Shown one piece after another: positions 22,778-33,255 of a stretch of DNA of 64,000 nt. The notes below the pieces were generated by a model, which searched no databases, had not been told where the DNA came from, and was given only the letters and a program-made list of their open reading frames with translations. Both the position numbers and the translations under genes were made by a program. The stretch is from Saccharomycopsis fibuligera x Saccharomycopsis cf. fibuligera (taxonomy: Eukaryota > Ascomycota > Saccharomycetes > Ascoideales > Saccharomycopsidaceae): positions 496,001 through 560,000 of the forward strand of contig CP012821.1 of the NCBI GenBank assembly GCA_001936135.1, in the 5' to 3' direction. How positions within the stretch are numbered: position 1 is the first letter of the stretch; each line of letters begins with the position of its first letter.

Positions 22778-24115
22778 ATGGCTGCTATTGTCCCTGTTGG
22801 AGTAGTGCTGCTTGTTGGTTCATTCACTTTCGCGTCTATTGCCAAATACTATAGGCGCAAATACGAACGCACCTCGATTGAATCATACCCAATTCTCTCG
22901 TTGCCCAATGACACTTCCTATCTTAGCACCCTGTTCCTTACAAACGATATCACGCTACAGCAGCAAAGCCAGCAGAAACAACAACAGCAACAGCAACGAC
23001 AACAGCCGCAAGACAAGCACTATTCGAAGTTCTTTGTGCATGATGAAAATGAAAGGCAGGTGTATTATATCGAAAAGGACAGGTTTCTTCACAATGTCTG
23101 GTTTTTTGTTGACTCAAATTCCAAAACCACACTGTGGACAATAAACGTGTTCAAAAAGAAGAGTGCTGCAAAAGCCACAGGCGACACAACGTCCTATGCA
23201 ATTCAAAACAATAATAGTAATAACAATAACAATAACATTAACATTAACAAAAACAATACTGATCCTGCTGAAGAACAGCAGCCCAGCATGAAATTTTTCA
23301 AATATTCCACTACTAATCCCAAGTACGATAGTTTCCAAATCCTTAATCGGGAAGACCAGAACCAGCAAATCTCACCGCCCCCGCAATCCACGTCGCCAAG
23401 CATAGAATACAGATGGCTGTTTAACTCGAAATACTTGGAAAAAATTGATTTCCAGCAGATTGATCCATTGGTGAAAAAACCAATCCACAAGAGAATCGCA
23501 TTAGCGGTCAACTTGGGAAGCACTGCTCCTGCTAAAAAGAAAAAGACATTCAACTATGAGCTCATTTACAACCACAATGAAATCGCTGCAGAAATACTGG
23601 CTTTGAGCGCTTTTCTCTCCATTTTGACACAATGGAAAAAAGTAAACAAGTGCGATAAAGTGTTGAAGGAAAAAGTAGAACTTTGGAATTTGAATAGGCG
23701 CAAACCTCTGAATGCTGACGAAACGACCAATAGCCAACAGCACCCACAACAGCAACAACAGCAACAGCAACAACAGCAAGAACCGTTAACATCATCGCCA
23801 TCAATAGCTGCTGCAAATGCAGCGTTAGCACTAAGTGTCCCACATATGAATGACCATACAGAAGTACAAGCAGTACCAAAAGCATCCAAATATAGTACCA
23901 GGTCCAAAATTAAGCCTGTAGTATTGGATTTGAAAAGCTACGAACGTCATTCCTATATTAATAGACATGGTAGTGGCACTCATAATCACCGTCATAGTGG
24001 TAGCAGTGGACAGCAACGGGCTATGCACCAAAGTTTGAGACAAAGAACCAGTTACTATATCAATAAAGCAAATCAGAAAATAGCTAAGTTTTTAGATAAT
24101 GAAGTGAGTGGTTGA
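22778..24115 (+). CDS. Membrane-anchored protein of unknown function
   Basis: The protein has 445 residues and an ATG start. One N-terminal hydrophobic helix (residues about 4-22, VPVGVVLLVGSFTFASI) is followed by a basic stretch (KYYRRKYER), so it is probably a type III single-span protein with a cytosolic body. The body alternates folded-looking segments (FFVHDENERQVYYIEKDRF, LHNVWFFVDS, YRWLFNSKYLEKIDF, KTFNYELIYNHNEIAAEILA, LSAFLSILTQWKK) with poly-Gln, poly-Asn and a second poly-Gln insert. The strand-rich body followed by a helix loosely recalls tubby C-terminal-like folds, but I do not recognise the family and that is only a guess. A Ser/His/Arg-rich region precedes the end. Confidence 0.7.
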   Translation: MAAIVPVGVVLLVGSFTFASIAKYYRRKYERTSIESYPILSLPNDTSYLSTLFLTNDITLQQQSQQKQQQQQQRQQPQDKHYSKFFVHDENERQVYYIEKDRFLHNVWFFVDSNSKTTLWTINVFKKKSAAKATGDTTSYAIQNNNSNNNNNNININKNNTDPAEEQQPSMKFFKYSTTNPKYDSFQILNREDQNQQISPPPQSTSPSIEYRWLFNSKYLEKIDFQQIDPLVKKPIHKRIALAVNLGSTAPAKKKKTFNYELIYNHNEIAAEILALSAFLSILTQWKKVNKCDKVLKEKVELWNLNRRKPLNADETTNSQQHPQQQQQQQQQQQEPLTSSPSIAAANAALALSVPHMNDHTEVQAVPKASKYSTRSKIKPVVLDLKSYERHSYINRHGSGTHNHRHSGSSGQQRAMHQSLRQRTSYYINKANQKIAKFLDNEVSG

Positions 24116-24895
24116 ATGAAAGGTGCGTTTTCGTGCTTTGTAAGATTGTAGATTGAGCCTTGTGAATGTTGCCAACCATTAGCAAGGAGCACATTTTCTG
24201 AGCTTTGCCATCTTTCTGGTATTTTACTTCAAACATACCCTCCTTAAAGAAACATTCTTTACAGAGACAAGATAGCCAGGGTTGACGCCAACTGTCCTAA
24301 TTCCGACTATATAGATGGTATACCTCAAATTGAGAACAGGATACATGGAAAATTACATACTTGGATACACACTTTGTTTAAGACTTAATTTCCCTTTTAG
24401 TACTTTTTAGATAGTTATTCACTTGGTCAATAATTCGAGCTAGTTTGTTCACTTAATAATTTTATACTCACTAAAGTACTTTGCCGTTCGCTTATTGCCT
24501 CTTTCGCTTGGCGAACGACAACATGATTATCCTACTTAGCACATCAGTGAATATCACTTCTCCAAGATGACTGGCCGGCTAATTTTCAAGGTTTTTAGCA
24601 CAATTTTTAGCAGTGTAGCCATTGTCTTGCGTCAGTTTAGGTCAGTGTTGGTGATGTTGATGCTGTCCAATATCTTCTCCGATGACGCATGTACCATTGA
24701 GATGGACACTTTCCGAGTTTTCTATTTTCTTACTTTTTTCAGCGATGATGAGCGAGTGACAAGAGCGAAGAGGAAGAGGAAGATGACACTGCAGCAAAAA
24801 AATATTTGAACCATCAATTGTAACAACCAAAAAAGATACCTATCAAGGACTTGTTATCTTCTTTTGGGGTCTCGTGTTTTCCAAAAAGAAGTGCA
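24116..24895. other. Intergenic upstream of ALG3
   Basis: 780 bp. A hairpin-prone GTTCGC/GCGAAC pair lies near 24485-24517. An ATG-started 80-codon frame at 24567-24809 has no recognisable family and sits in the likely leader of ALG3; at most it is a long upstream ORF. No RNA gene is seen. Confidence 0.4.
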
Positions 24896-26740
24896 ATGTC
24901 TAATAACGGCGAGAGAAAAGCGCTGGCGCCAGTGCGGGTGCCTACATTGTCTCCACGGTCAGAATCATCCACAAATGCTCAAATTCAACAACCACCCTCA
25001 AGTGCAGAAGAGACAACAAGTAATAATGACCTTCCTGCACTAACCCTCAAAAGTCTCTTTTTCGACCTCCTTAATGGCCTTAACTTTATTCTAAACAGCC
25101 CTCAAGCAACTCCCTTCTACTATCTCTTTTCCATAATCATCGAGCTGGTCCTTTGCAAAATAATCATCTATAGAATTCCTTACACCGAAATTGATTTCTC
25201 CACCTATATGCAACAGATCCAACTCATCAAGAATGGCGAATTGGATTATGCTAACGTGTATGGGGATTCGGGTCCCATTGTGTATCCAGGAGGCTATGTG
25301 CTTGTTTATTCTTTGATTGAGTCGGTTTATCGTAGTGATGGGCTTAGGTTTGTTCAGAAGGGATTTGGGTGGTTATTGACAGGGACGGTGTTGATTTATG
25401 CTGTTGTTTGTGAGTTGGCCAATGGGGATATTAGTGGAGCTGCTGAAAACAAGAACAACAAAGATGATAAAGTTAATGAAAACAAAAACAGGGATAGCGA
25501 CAGCATTAATGATGGCAAAAAGGATATTTTTACTAGAAAGCCAGGGCAAAAGTTATTATTCAAGAAACCTTGGGTTTTCGCATTATTACTTCTTAGCAAA
25601 AGAATCCACTCGATTTATCTTCTAAGACTATTTAATGATTGCTTCGTCACATTTTTTGTAGCTGTAGCCATCCTATTACTTCAACTAGCTACCAAAGTGA
25701 CCTTCAAATCATCTGAAACTTTATTATCAAAATGGCCAAAACATGCATTATTGTTCGCCGCTACATTTGTCTTCTCCTTCTCAGTATCCATCAAAATGAA
25801 CAGCTTACTATTAGCCCCTGGCTTCTACTTTATCATCTACTTATTCAATGACGGTAACTTGATTCTCTTATCATTACATTTTCTAGCCACAGTCCTAGTG
25901 CAAGTGGTCGTAGCTTGGCCATTTTTGCAACTTAGTGACTGGTACAGTTTGACAGCCAGACAGATTCGGGCTAGTTACTTAAGCAATGCTTTTGATTTTT
26001 CGAGAAAATTTATGTACAAGTGGACTATTAACTGGAGGTTTTTGCCAGAGGAGGTTTTCCTTAATGAGGGATTCCATCGGTTATTGTTGGCATTGCAGGT
26101 TGTGTTGTTGGTGAGTTTTGCGTTGAATAGATGGTGCGGTGCTACTGCTTTAACCACAACTTCAAGTAGCAGTGGGGCCAAGGGCCGTGATATTGTTAGC
26201 CCTCGCAGAGCATCCACAGCATTCAAAATGTTGAAAAAGTCGTTTCTCAGTACGATAAGTATTAATTCGGGTTTTGGTCCTTTTAGTCCAGCATTCGAGT
26301 CAAGCCAATACCTCACTCCTGCATATGTCCTTTATATCCTTTCAACATCAAACTTAATTGGCATCATATGCTCAAGATCACTACATTATCAGTTTCTATC
26401 ATGGTACTATTTCCAACTACCTTTCCTCTACAGCGTTTCTGGATGGGATGATATAACTGTAAATTTAAAATTTTTAGGCCAAAAGAGCGATTTAGTGAAT
26501 AGATATTTTGGGCAAGGTTTGTCATTTGTGATTATTTGTGGATGGCATGTGTTGCATGAGTTGTGCTGGTGTACTTATCCCTCTAGTTGGTTTAGTTCGC
26601 TATGCTTGGTGGGGTTGTTGTTGGGATTGTTGGGGTCGATTTGGTATAATAATTTCTTTGAAGATTTTTTGATGGTCAAATTTTTTGATGAACAATCAGA
26701 AGAACAAGAACAAGAACAAGAAATGAAGAAAGAAAAGTGA
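24896..26740 (+). CDS. ALG3: ALG3, dolichyl-P-Man alpha-1,3-mannosyltransferase
   Basis: Alg3 adds the first dolichol-phosphate-mannose-dependent mannose to Man5GlcNAc2-PP-dolichol in the ER lumen during N-glycan assembly. The first ATG in frame is at 24896 (MSNNGERKAL), giving 614 residues (yeast 458); the upstream extension would need TTG. Diagnostic segments are YTEIDFSTYMQQIQLIKNGE, YANVYGDSGPIVYPGGYV, SKRIHSIYLLRLFNDCF, SIKMNSLLLAPG and ICSRSLHYQFLSWYYFQLPF. About ten membrane spans are visible. The extra length lies in the N-terminal tail and two low-complexity loops: a Lys/Asp/Asn-rich one at about residues 193-220 and a Ser/Thr/Gly-rich one near 425-470. CTG codons occur in the N-terminal tail and early membrane region. 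Confidence 0.92.
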   Translation: MSNNGERKALAPVRVPTLSPRSESSTNAQIQQPPSSAEETTSNNDLPALTLKSLFFDLLNGLNFILNSPQATPFYYLFSIIIELVLCKIIIYRIPYTEIDFSTYMQQIQLIKNGELDYANVYGDSGPIVYPGGYVLVYSLIESVYRSDGLRFVQKGFGWLLTGTVLIYAVVCELANGDISGAAENKNNKDDKVNENKNRDSDSINDGKKDIFTRKPGQKLLFKKPWVFALLLLSKRIHSIYLLRLFNDCFVTFFVAVAILLLQLATKVTFKSSETLLSKWPKHALLFAATFVFSFSVSIKMNSLLLAPGFYFIIYLFNDGNLILLSLHFLATVLVQVVVAWPFLQLSDWYSLTARQIRASYLSNAFDFSRKFMYKWTINWRFLPEEVFLNEGFHRLLLALQVVLLVSFALNRWCGATALTTTSSSSGAKGRDIVSPRRASTAFKMLKKSFLSTISINSGFGPFSPAFESSQYLTPAYVLYILSTSNLIGIICSRSLHYQFLSWYYFQLPFLYSVSGWDDITVNLKFLGQKSDLVNRYFGQGLSFVIICGWHVLHELCWCTYPSSWFSSLCLVGLLLGLLGSIWYNNFFEDFLMVKFFDEQSEEQEQEQEMKKEK

Positions 26741-27503
26741 CGTGTTTTGGAGCGTACATGCTTTATAGTTTTGCGAATATTCTTTCTTTGCCGCTGTCTA
26801 TGTATGTTGTACAATTATTGTAGAACGTTGTCGATTCGATCTATTAGGATCTCAATCCTTTAAAAAATTATTTTGTTTACACTTTTAATCCATTTTAACT
26901 CTGCTTTCTATTTAATCATTTTAATCACTTTGATAGAGATCTTTATTACAGTCATAACTTCAATTTACTAGCCATTTTTCGACTTTATCTTTTAATATCT
27001 AAGTTTCAGTGTTTTCTTCCTTTTTAATCTCTCCACTCATCTAACAAAGCCATCTCGACGTTCAGCTATGCTTACTAATGTCGTTTTTTTTTTTTTTTTT
27101 TAGTCAAATTATAGTTTTTGACTCTATACCATTTATTCCATGTGCAGCGTTTGCACCATGATAACACATGACGTTATTTGCAGCTATACATATATACAAC
27201 ATCATCTCACCAGTTATGTTCATATTTCCTACAAGAAAATACTGTTTCAGTACTGTTGTAGTGCGTGATATTTTACTTAATTTTTTCTTTTCTTCTAAAG
27301 TATGCTTATCACATAATGTTTGTAAAGTTCTGGCTCCAGTTTAATGACTAAATCATTTATCAGTTTGTTCATTTATGCGGTTTTATTTCAGCTACTTATA
27401 AATTATTAAAAAAATGATTGATAATAAAAATGAAATGAAAAAAAAAAAAAATAAAAAATTTAAAAATATTAGAGTTATATTCAATTTAATTGAAAGCCTA
27501 CTC
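26741..27503. other. Convergent intergenic, nothing recognised
   Basis: 763 bp between the 3' ends of ALG3 and AIM21. AT-rich with an 18-19 bp T run near 27085 and A-rich tracts near 27440. No gene is seen. Confidence 0.45.
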
Positions 27504-29783
27504 CTATTCACCCGCATCTTCTTCCTCTCCATTGAAATCAATATTCTTTAGTTTCCACTCACCAATGTGCGCCTTTTTAACATCATTTATGTCATTGTTT
27601 TCACCATCCTTTAAATCTATTAAAGAGCCATTAGCATCGGCTTTTTTGTCCTCATAGTCAAAGTCATTCTTGTCATCGTTAGGCAGCGTTTCTTTTCTTT
27701 CCAATTCCGAGTTTATTCCTGTAGCATTTTTCCCGTCTTCATCTAAAAGGTTATTGTTTTGATTACTTTGGTTACTTTGATTACGGCTGAGGCTCAATGT
27801 AGTTTGTTCATGCTTAAGGCTACCTAACTCTTCTTCTTTTGGGTGACTCTGACTCTCATCATGATCATCATCTTGAATAACTGATTCTGCATTGGAATCA
27901 GTATTGCTATTATCGTTAATATTTTTGTTGCCGTTGTTTGAAGACAACGAGGTTTGGGTGCTTGTTCTTGATTTTATTTTAAAAGGAAAAGGAGGTGTTC
28001 TACTATCAGCAGCAGCAGCAGTGGCAGCAGCATGAGAAAGGGAACCATGTGAATCATTCGATGTACCTGAAGTAGCGTTTTTGATCAGCTTTGCTACTTC
28101 TTCAACTCCAGCAACATTGACAACTTTTTCATCTTCCTCATTTTCGCTTTCCTCCGTAGAAATCTTTTTTAGCGACATTGGTGTTGACGTCGGTGACTTA
28201 TCGTTTTTTAATGACTCCGCGCTAGTGCCAGTAGTCTCCCACACATCAGCAACATAGATAACATATTCGCCATCCACATTACTGCTATTGCTTCCACTAT
28301 TTCCAGACCCAATTGTTGATTTTTTCGAAGTCTCGACTTTTTTCATTGCTGAAGTTGGCAATCTTCTACCTTTGGCCCCCTTCACTCTTGATCTTCTTAC
28401 ATCATTGAGCTTCTTTGGTTCGGTCATGACTTCACTATTGTCGTCGATTGTGGAAGCATCATTTTCTGGAATGCTGGAAGGTCGGGATAATCTACCTGGG
28501 AGAATACCACCCGGCGGAGCCATCCCAGGTAATGCAAAGCCACCATATAAACCGCTTAAATTCTTAGCAATTTCTGATCTCTTCCTGCTTGTTGTATCGC
28601 CAGTACTTTTTTCTTCATCATTGCTGGCGCTATCATTCGAAGCAGCACTATTTTTTCTGCTTAGTGGTTCAGGGGTGAATCTTTTCGGCGGTGGTGCCGC
28701 CTGATAAAATTGTTGATTTTGCTGTTGTTGTTGATTTAACATGTTCTGAAAAGCAAGGATTTTAGAAGAAGGTTTTTTTGGTACCACTGGGGGTGGTTTT
28801 TTTTTGATTGGTGGTGTAGGGCCATTACTATTAGTGGTAGTTGTTGGAGCTGGAGTAGTTGATTTGGAAAAATCAGAGGCGTTTGCTTGAGTGGCGCCTG
28901 AAGAAGTAGTGGTAGTGGTACTAGCAGCAGCAGTAGTGGAAGAGTCTGAAGATACCGAGGATCTACTTGGTCTTTTTGGAATCACAGGAATTGGCTTTGA
29001 AGCAGAGGTAACAGCAGGCGCAGATGTGTTTGTAGTGCTGGATTTTGTCGAAGATGATGTAGGCTCTTTACTAGCAAGAGAAGAAGCAGAAGAAGCAGAA
29101 GCAGAGACTGGTTCTTCTGGTCTCTTTTCAGTGTCATTAGTGATTGACTTGTTGTTGCTTTTAATTCTGCCCAATTCATTTTCACTGCCAAACCTTTCAG
29201 TATGATCCAGTGAAATACTGTCATTATTGGACACCGACGAGTCGGCAGTGCTTGCTCTTGATGGTCTTTTTGGGATCATTGGAGGAGCAGATTTTTTACC
29301 TAATGTTGGAGACCTAATTGGTGGGGTTGGAGCTGGAATTGGAGAAGCAATTGGTGCTGTTTTAGCTGATGATATTGAGGCAGCTTCCTTTTCTTCATCT
29401 CGTTCAACTTTATCATCTTGAGCTTTCACAGTTTTACCAATACTAACAGCGTCACTTGCCGAAGATTGCAACAGTTCGGTTTTGTTTTCAATTTCTTTTG
29501 TGATTTCGGTTTTCGTATCCTCTAATTCCCTAAATGGTAAAACAGTAGCTTTGGAAGTCGTTGGACTTGGAGTAATCCCGCCGGTACTTGTCGTACTATC
29601 CTCCTTGTCATTTTGAATATCCTCGCTTGCTGCTGGCTTTATCGATGAGCTGTCAGATGCGTTTGACGTGGTCTTGTTTAATGCTAAAGATGACAACGAT
29701 GAAGCGCCAGACAGGATTCTTGGACGATTAGCTGGCCTCTTTGGGATAGCCGGAGGAGCTTTTCTAGATTCTTCTTCGGCCAT
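27504..29783 (-). CDS. AIM21: AIM21-like actin patch protein
   Basis: The protein has 759 residues (yeast Aim21 679). It is mostly disordered and carries several Pro-rich PPxIPKRP-type motifs (APPAIPKRPANRP, PPMIPKRPSR, PVIPKRPSR, PPVVPKKPSSKILAFQNML). The block PKKPSSKILAFQNMLNQQQQ, then GFALPGMAPPG and RRSRVKGAKGRRLPTSAMKK, appears in the same order in yeast Aim21 (PKKPSSRIAAFQEML, LFALPGM, GRGPRGRKLPS), which makes the call good. Aim21 with Tda2 caps actin barbed ends at endocytic patches; the Pro motifs bind SH3 proteins such as Bbc1 and Abp1. A conserved tail motif YVIYVADVWETTG follows. It is divergent from MAP1 across 271 bp. Confidence 0.85.
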   Translation of the reverse strand: MAEEESRKAPPAIPKRPANRPRILSGASSLSSLALNKTTSNASDSSSIKPAASEDIQNDKEDSTTSTGGITPSPTTSKATVLPFRELEDTKTEITKEIENKTELLQSSASDAVSIGKTVKAQDDKVERDEEKEAASISSAKTAPIASPIPAPTPPIRSPTLGKKSAPPMIPKRPSRASTADSSVSNNDSISLDHTERFGSENELGRIKSNNKSITNDTEKRPEEPVSASASSASSLASKEPTSSSTKSSTTNTSAPAVTSASKPIPVIPKRPSRSSVSSDSSTTAAASTTTTTSSGATQANASDFSKSTTPAPTTTTNSNGPTPPIKKKPPPVVPKKPSSKILAFQNMLNQQQQQNQQFYQAAPPPKRFTPEPLSRKNSAASNDSASNDEEKSTGDTTSRKRSEIAKNLSGLYGGFALPGMAPPGGILPGRLSRPSSIPENDASTIDDNSEVMTEPKKLNDVRRSRVKGAKGRRLPTSAMKKVETSKKSTIGSGNSGSNSSNVDGEYVIYVADVWETTGTSAESLKNDKSPTSTPMSLKKISTEESENEEDEKVVNVAGVEEVAKLIKNATSGTSNDSHGSLSHAAATAAAADSRTPPFPFKIKSRTSTQTSLSSNNGNKNINDNSNTDSNAESVIQDDDHDESQSHPKEEELGSLKHEQTTLSLSRNQSNQSNQNNNLLDEDGKNATGINSELERKETLPNDDKNDFDYEDKKADANGSLIDLKDGENNDINDVKKAHIGEWKLKNIDFNGEEEDAGE

Positions 29784-30054
29784 TGGTGGTGGTGGTGGTA
29801 GTGGTCGGTCGAGGCGCTAACTGCTAGATTAATACAGTACTGAACCATTAGTACCTCAGCCTCGATAACATTAAATAGAAATCGCTCACAATATTGAATT
29901 TGAAGCGGATGATTGTTATATCACGTGATACATAGTTAAGCCTCGAAGTGTCAAAAAAAAAAAATTTCACGACGAAAAGATCATCAATAGATGAGGAATA
30001 ATAACTACATAGACACTTAGCCATATACAATATCCATAGATCAACCAGACTAAT
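29784..30054. promoter_or_regulatory. AIM21/MAP1 divergent promoter with E-box palindrome
   Basis: 271 bp. It contains a 12 bp palindrome TATCACGTGATA (29919-29930) with CACGTG at its core, a typical Cbf1-type site, placed about midway between the two start codons. Confidence 0.6.
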
Positions 30055-31280
30055 ATGGCAGAAGTTGAAAAACCAGCAGAGTTGCATCATTGCGCTGGCC
30101 CAGACTGTGGCAAAGAAACCTCTTCTACTTTGAAATGTCCCGTGTGCTTGAAGCAGAACATCACCTCGCCATTCTGTGGTCAGGCATGCTTTCGTCGTAA
30201 TTGGGTATGTACTGATAAGTCAGTTGTGCAATGTTATTTTATTTTATTTTTTTTTGTTATTGCTTTGAAGAACCTTGTACTAACTGGTAATAGCCCACCC
30301 ATAAATTTATACATGCTAAGGAAGGCGTGGACCATTACGATCCATTTCCAACTTACAACTACACTGGGGATTTGAGACCTTTTTACCCATTATCTCCGAG
30401 AAGAGAAGTTCCAGACACTATTAAAAAGCCAGATTATGCATTGAATGGTACGCCAAATAGTGAACTTTTAGAAGCCAGATCCAACAAGATTGAACCATTC
30501 AATGAGCAAGAACTAAAAAAATACAGAACTGTGTGCAAATTGGGTAGAGAAGTGTTGGATGCTGCTGCTGCTGCGGTTAAACCGGGGGTGACTACCGACG
30601 AAATTGACGAAATTGTACATCGTGAGACAATAAAGAGAAAAGCATACCCTTCACCACTCAATTACTACAATTTTCCAAAAAGTGTTTGCACTTCAGTGAA
30701 CGAGATCATTTGTCACGGTATTCCTGACAAGAGACCATTGCAAGATGGCGATATTGTTAACCTTGATATTTCTCTTTATAAAGACGGATATCATACTGAT
30801 TTAAATGAAACTTATTATGTTGGTGACAAGGCCAAAACTAATAAAGAGCTTGTGAATTTGGTGGAAACTACCAGAGAATGTTTGCAGCTTGCTATCGATT
30901 CGGTGAAGCCAGGTGTGCCATTCAGATCTTTTGGTAACATCATTGAAAAACACGCAAAGCAAAATGGCTGTCAAGTAGTGAGAACCTATTGTGGTCATGG
31001 GGTTGGTAAATATTTCCATTGCAGTCCAGAAGTGCCACATTATGCTAAGAATAAAGCTGCTGGGCTTTGTAAGCCGGGCGTGGTTTTTACTATTGAACCA
31101 ATGATTACGGCTGGTACATTCAGAGACGTTAGATGGCCAGATGACTGGACCGCAGCTACTGCAGATGGTAAACCTACTGCCCAATTCGAACATACGATTT
31201 TGGTGACGGAAACTGGGGCAGAAGTGTTGAGTGCAAGATTCAAGAGTTCTCCAGGTGGGCCAATAAAGAGACTCGCCTAG
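30055..31280 (+). CDS. MAP1: Methionine aminopeptidase 1 (spliced)
   Basis: Exons are 30055-30204 and 30294-31280. The intron (89 nt) has GTATGT, a perfect TACTAAC at 30278-30284 and a TAG at 30291-30293. Using this first AG gives [20 protein letters not shown], which aligns with yeast NYKAHKALHNAKDG; the AG at 30320 would lose nine conserved codons. The product has 378 residues (yeast 387). The N-terminal zinc finger ([23 protein letters not shown]) precedes a type I MetAP domain with metal ligands in [45 protein letters not shown] and AQFEHTILV. It removes initiator Met co-translationally at the ribosome. Confidence 0.97.
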
Positions 31281-32423
31281 TTGACTTGCTTTAAAATTAG
31301 ACAGAATTTTGTGTTCATGTTCTATGTTTATAGATCGGTCAAATGCATATAATAATATACTGAATAGTATGCCTGTAAATAGTGTCTAGAACAGGGGGTG
31401 TATGCGGTGCGCGATAGTTTACTAAAAGCACGCATAAAATATTGTAGCCGACATCCACGCGGGTCTGGACCACAGTGACCGGATGGCTGGTGCGGGCAAC
31501 GGACAACAACTGTAGAGAGCGGATACGGTCTATCCTGAAATTTTCATTCCGTTTTGCGGAGGGCAATTGCGGTGGCTGAAGATAAAGGGGAAAGGGTGCG
31601 GAAAACGTCAAAGAGCACGTGCACTACCCTATCAACTTTCACAGCCGGGCAACTAGGGGCGCGCCCCCGCGGAAGGCCCGTCAAAAAGAAGAAAAATGAA
31701 AAAGAAAAAGAAGTGAGAATGAAATGCGAGTGAGTGAGAGAGTATTCTATAGAAAAGTAGAAGTAAAACCGAAACTAGCGCCAAAGCCTAAGTCTTACTG
31801 TCAACTTGTCACTGTCACCGTCATCCAGGTTTTTTGCAACGCGCTTACCATCGCAGCACAGGTCCAAGGCCCTTGCTATACAAATACACGTTGATCTCTC
31901 TAAATATATCCATAAACAGATACGGCTTGGTATATCATTATTACTGCCATACATACAGCGCTTCGTTGATAACCCGTGCACCACCTATCCACCCACTCAG
32001 GCGCCCAAATACTCGTGCGCGCGCGATATTCAGATTGGCTCGGTTTTTCCATTTGGAATAGAGAAACAACAGCGCAAGATAACACTTATTCATCCCCATT
32101 TCTCACCAGTAGTGCTAGAAGCTGCTGTTTCTTCTTCACAATCATATATGAAACATCACTGTACATAAAAACACGACAATTTACTGTTTGATTCTCAGTC
32201 TGCACCTGGATATACATATAATACTCTCCCGAACAGCGTAATAAAAAAACACCTAGAATTTCCCAAGCTCCCCAGATGTCAGAATAGGCTCTGCCGCGCA
32301 AAATCATCCTCAGAAAGAAGACAATAATATTCAAACACGGAAGATTTATCAAAATATATTCACGCTAATAGTAGTTTTCAGCAAAAGGGCTTAGCATATC
32401 TGTCAAATCAACACGAGACAACG
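31281..32423. promoter_or_regulatory. Long FLO8 upstream region
   Basis: 1,143 bp. The left part (31390-31700) is GC-rich with CACGTG at 31616-31621 and a GGGCGCGCCCCC stretch near 31658-31669. The right part is typical leader sequence, purine-rich near the ATG. Several short upstream ORFs begin in it, none credible as genes. Long regulated promoters are usual for filamentation factors such as FLO8; that link is inference. Confidence 0.45.
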
Positions 32424-33212
32424 ATGAACAACATAAATAATACTAATTCAAACATCAATAACATGCCTCACATCCGCAATGGCATCGGCCAAAATGATCA
32501 AATACTTGTTACGGATTCGGTTTCAAACAACCCCGATCAGCTATTGAATGCTTACATTTATGATTACTTAATAAAATCTGGCTTGGGTGCCAGCTCAAAA
32601 GCTTTTTTCGAAGAAGCTAATCTCCCCATTAGCAAGAATGGCCAACCAGTCAATAAAGCCGCTTTACCAGCAATGCTGCAGCTAGACGGTCCTCCAAAAC
32701 TTGGATTAGCAATGGACTCTCCTCACGGGTTTTTGCTAGAATGGTGGGAAATCTTTTGGGAAATGTTTAATGCAAAAAGCAATCGACAAGTGTCTCAAAG
32801 ATCGCAACTTTATTATGGTTTGGAACAACAAAAAAGGGCTAACAATTTGATGATGATGAATATGAATGCGCAACTGCATCCGATGCCTCAACTGCAACAA
32901 TTGCAACAGCAAATTCAACAACAGCAATTGTACCACCACCACCAACAGCAATATCATCAACAACAGCCTGTGCCAGTGCCGCAAACGGCTCAGCATCCCC
33001 AACAGTTCTTCAAAAACGGTAAAGCTATCAGTAACCCATTGCTTGCTGGCGATGTTAACAAGAATCCTGGTAGCGATATGACTTTTAGTTCTGCTGGTGT
33101 TACTACCCCCCATTCACAAGTAGGAAGCCCCTTAGTAGCTAATACTCCACTGTTACTGGCTCCTCAAGGTATGTCTCTTCAACCAAACGCTTTTGTACCC
33201 CAGAAACTCCAG

Positions 33213-33255
<43 letters not shown>

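Noticed and set aside
24567-24809. ATG-started 80-codon ORF before ALG3
   Set aside because: No recognisable family and placed in the likely leader; kept only as a possible upstream ORF.
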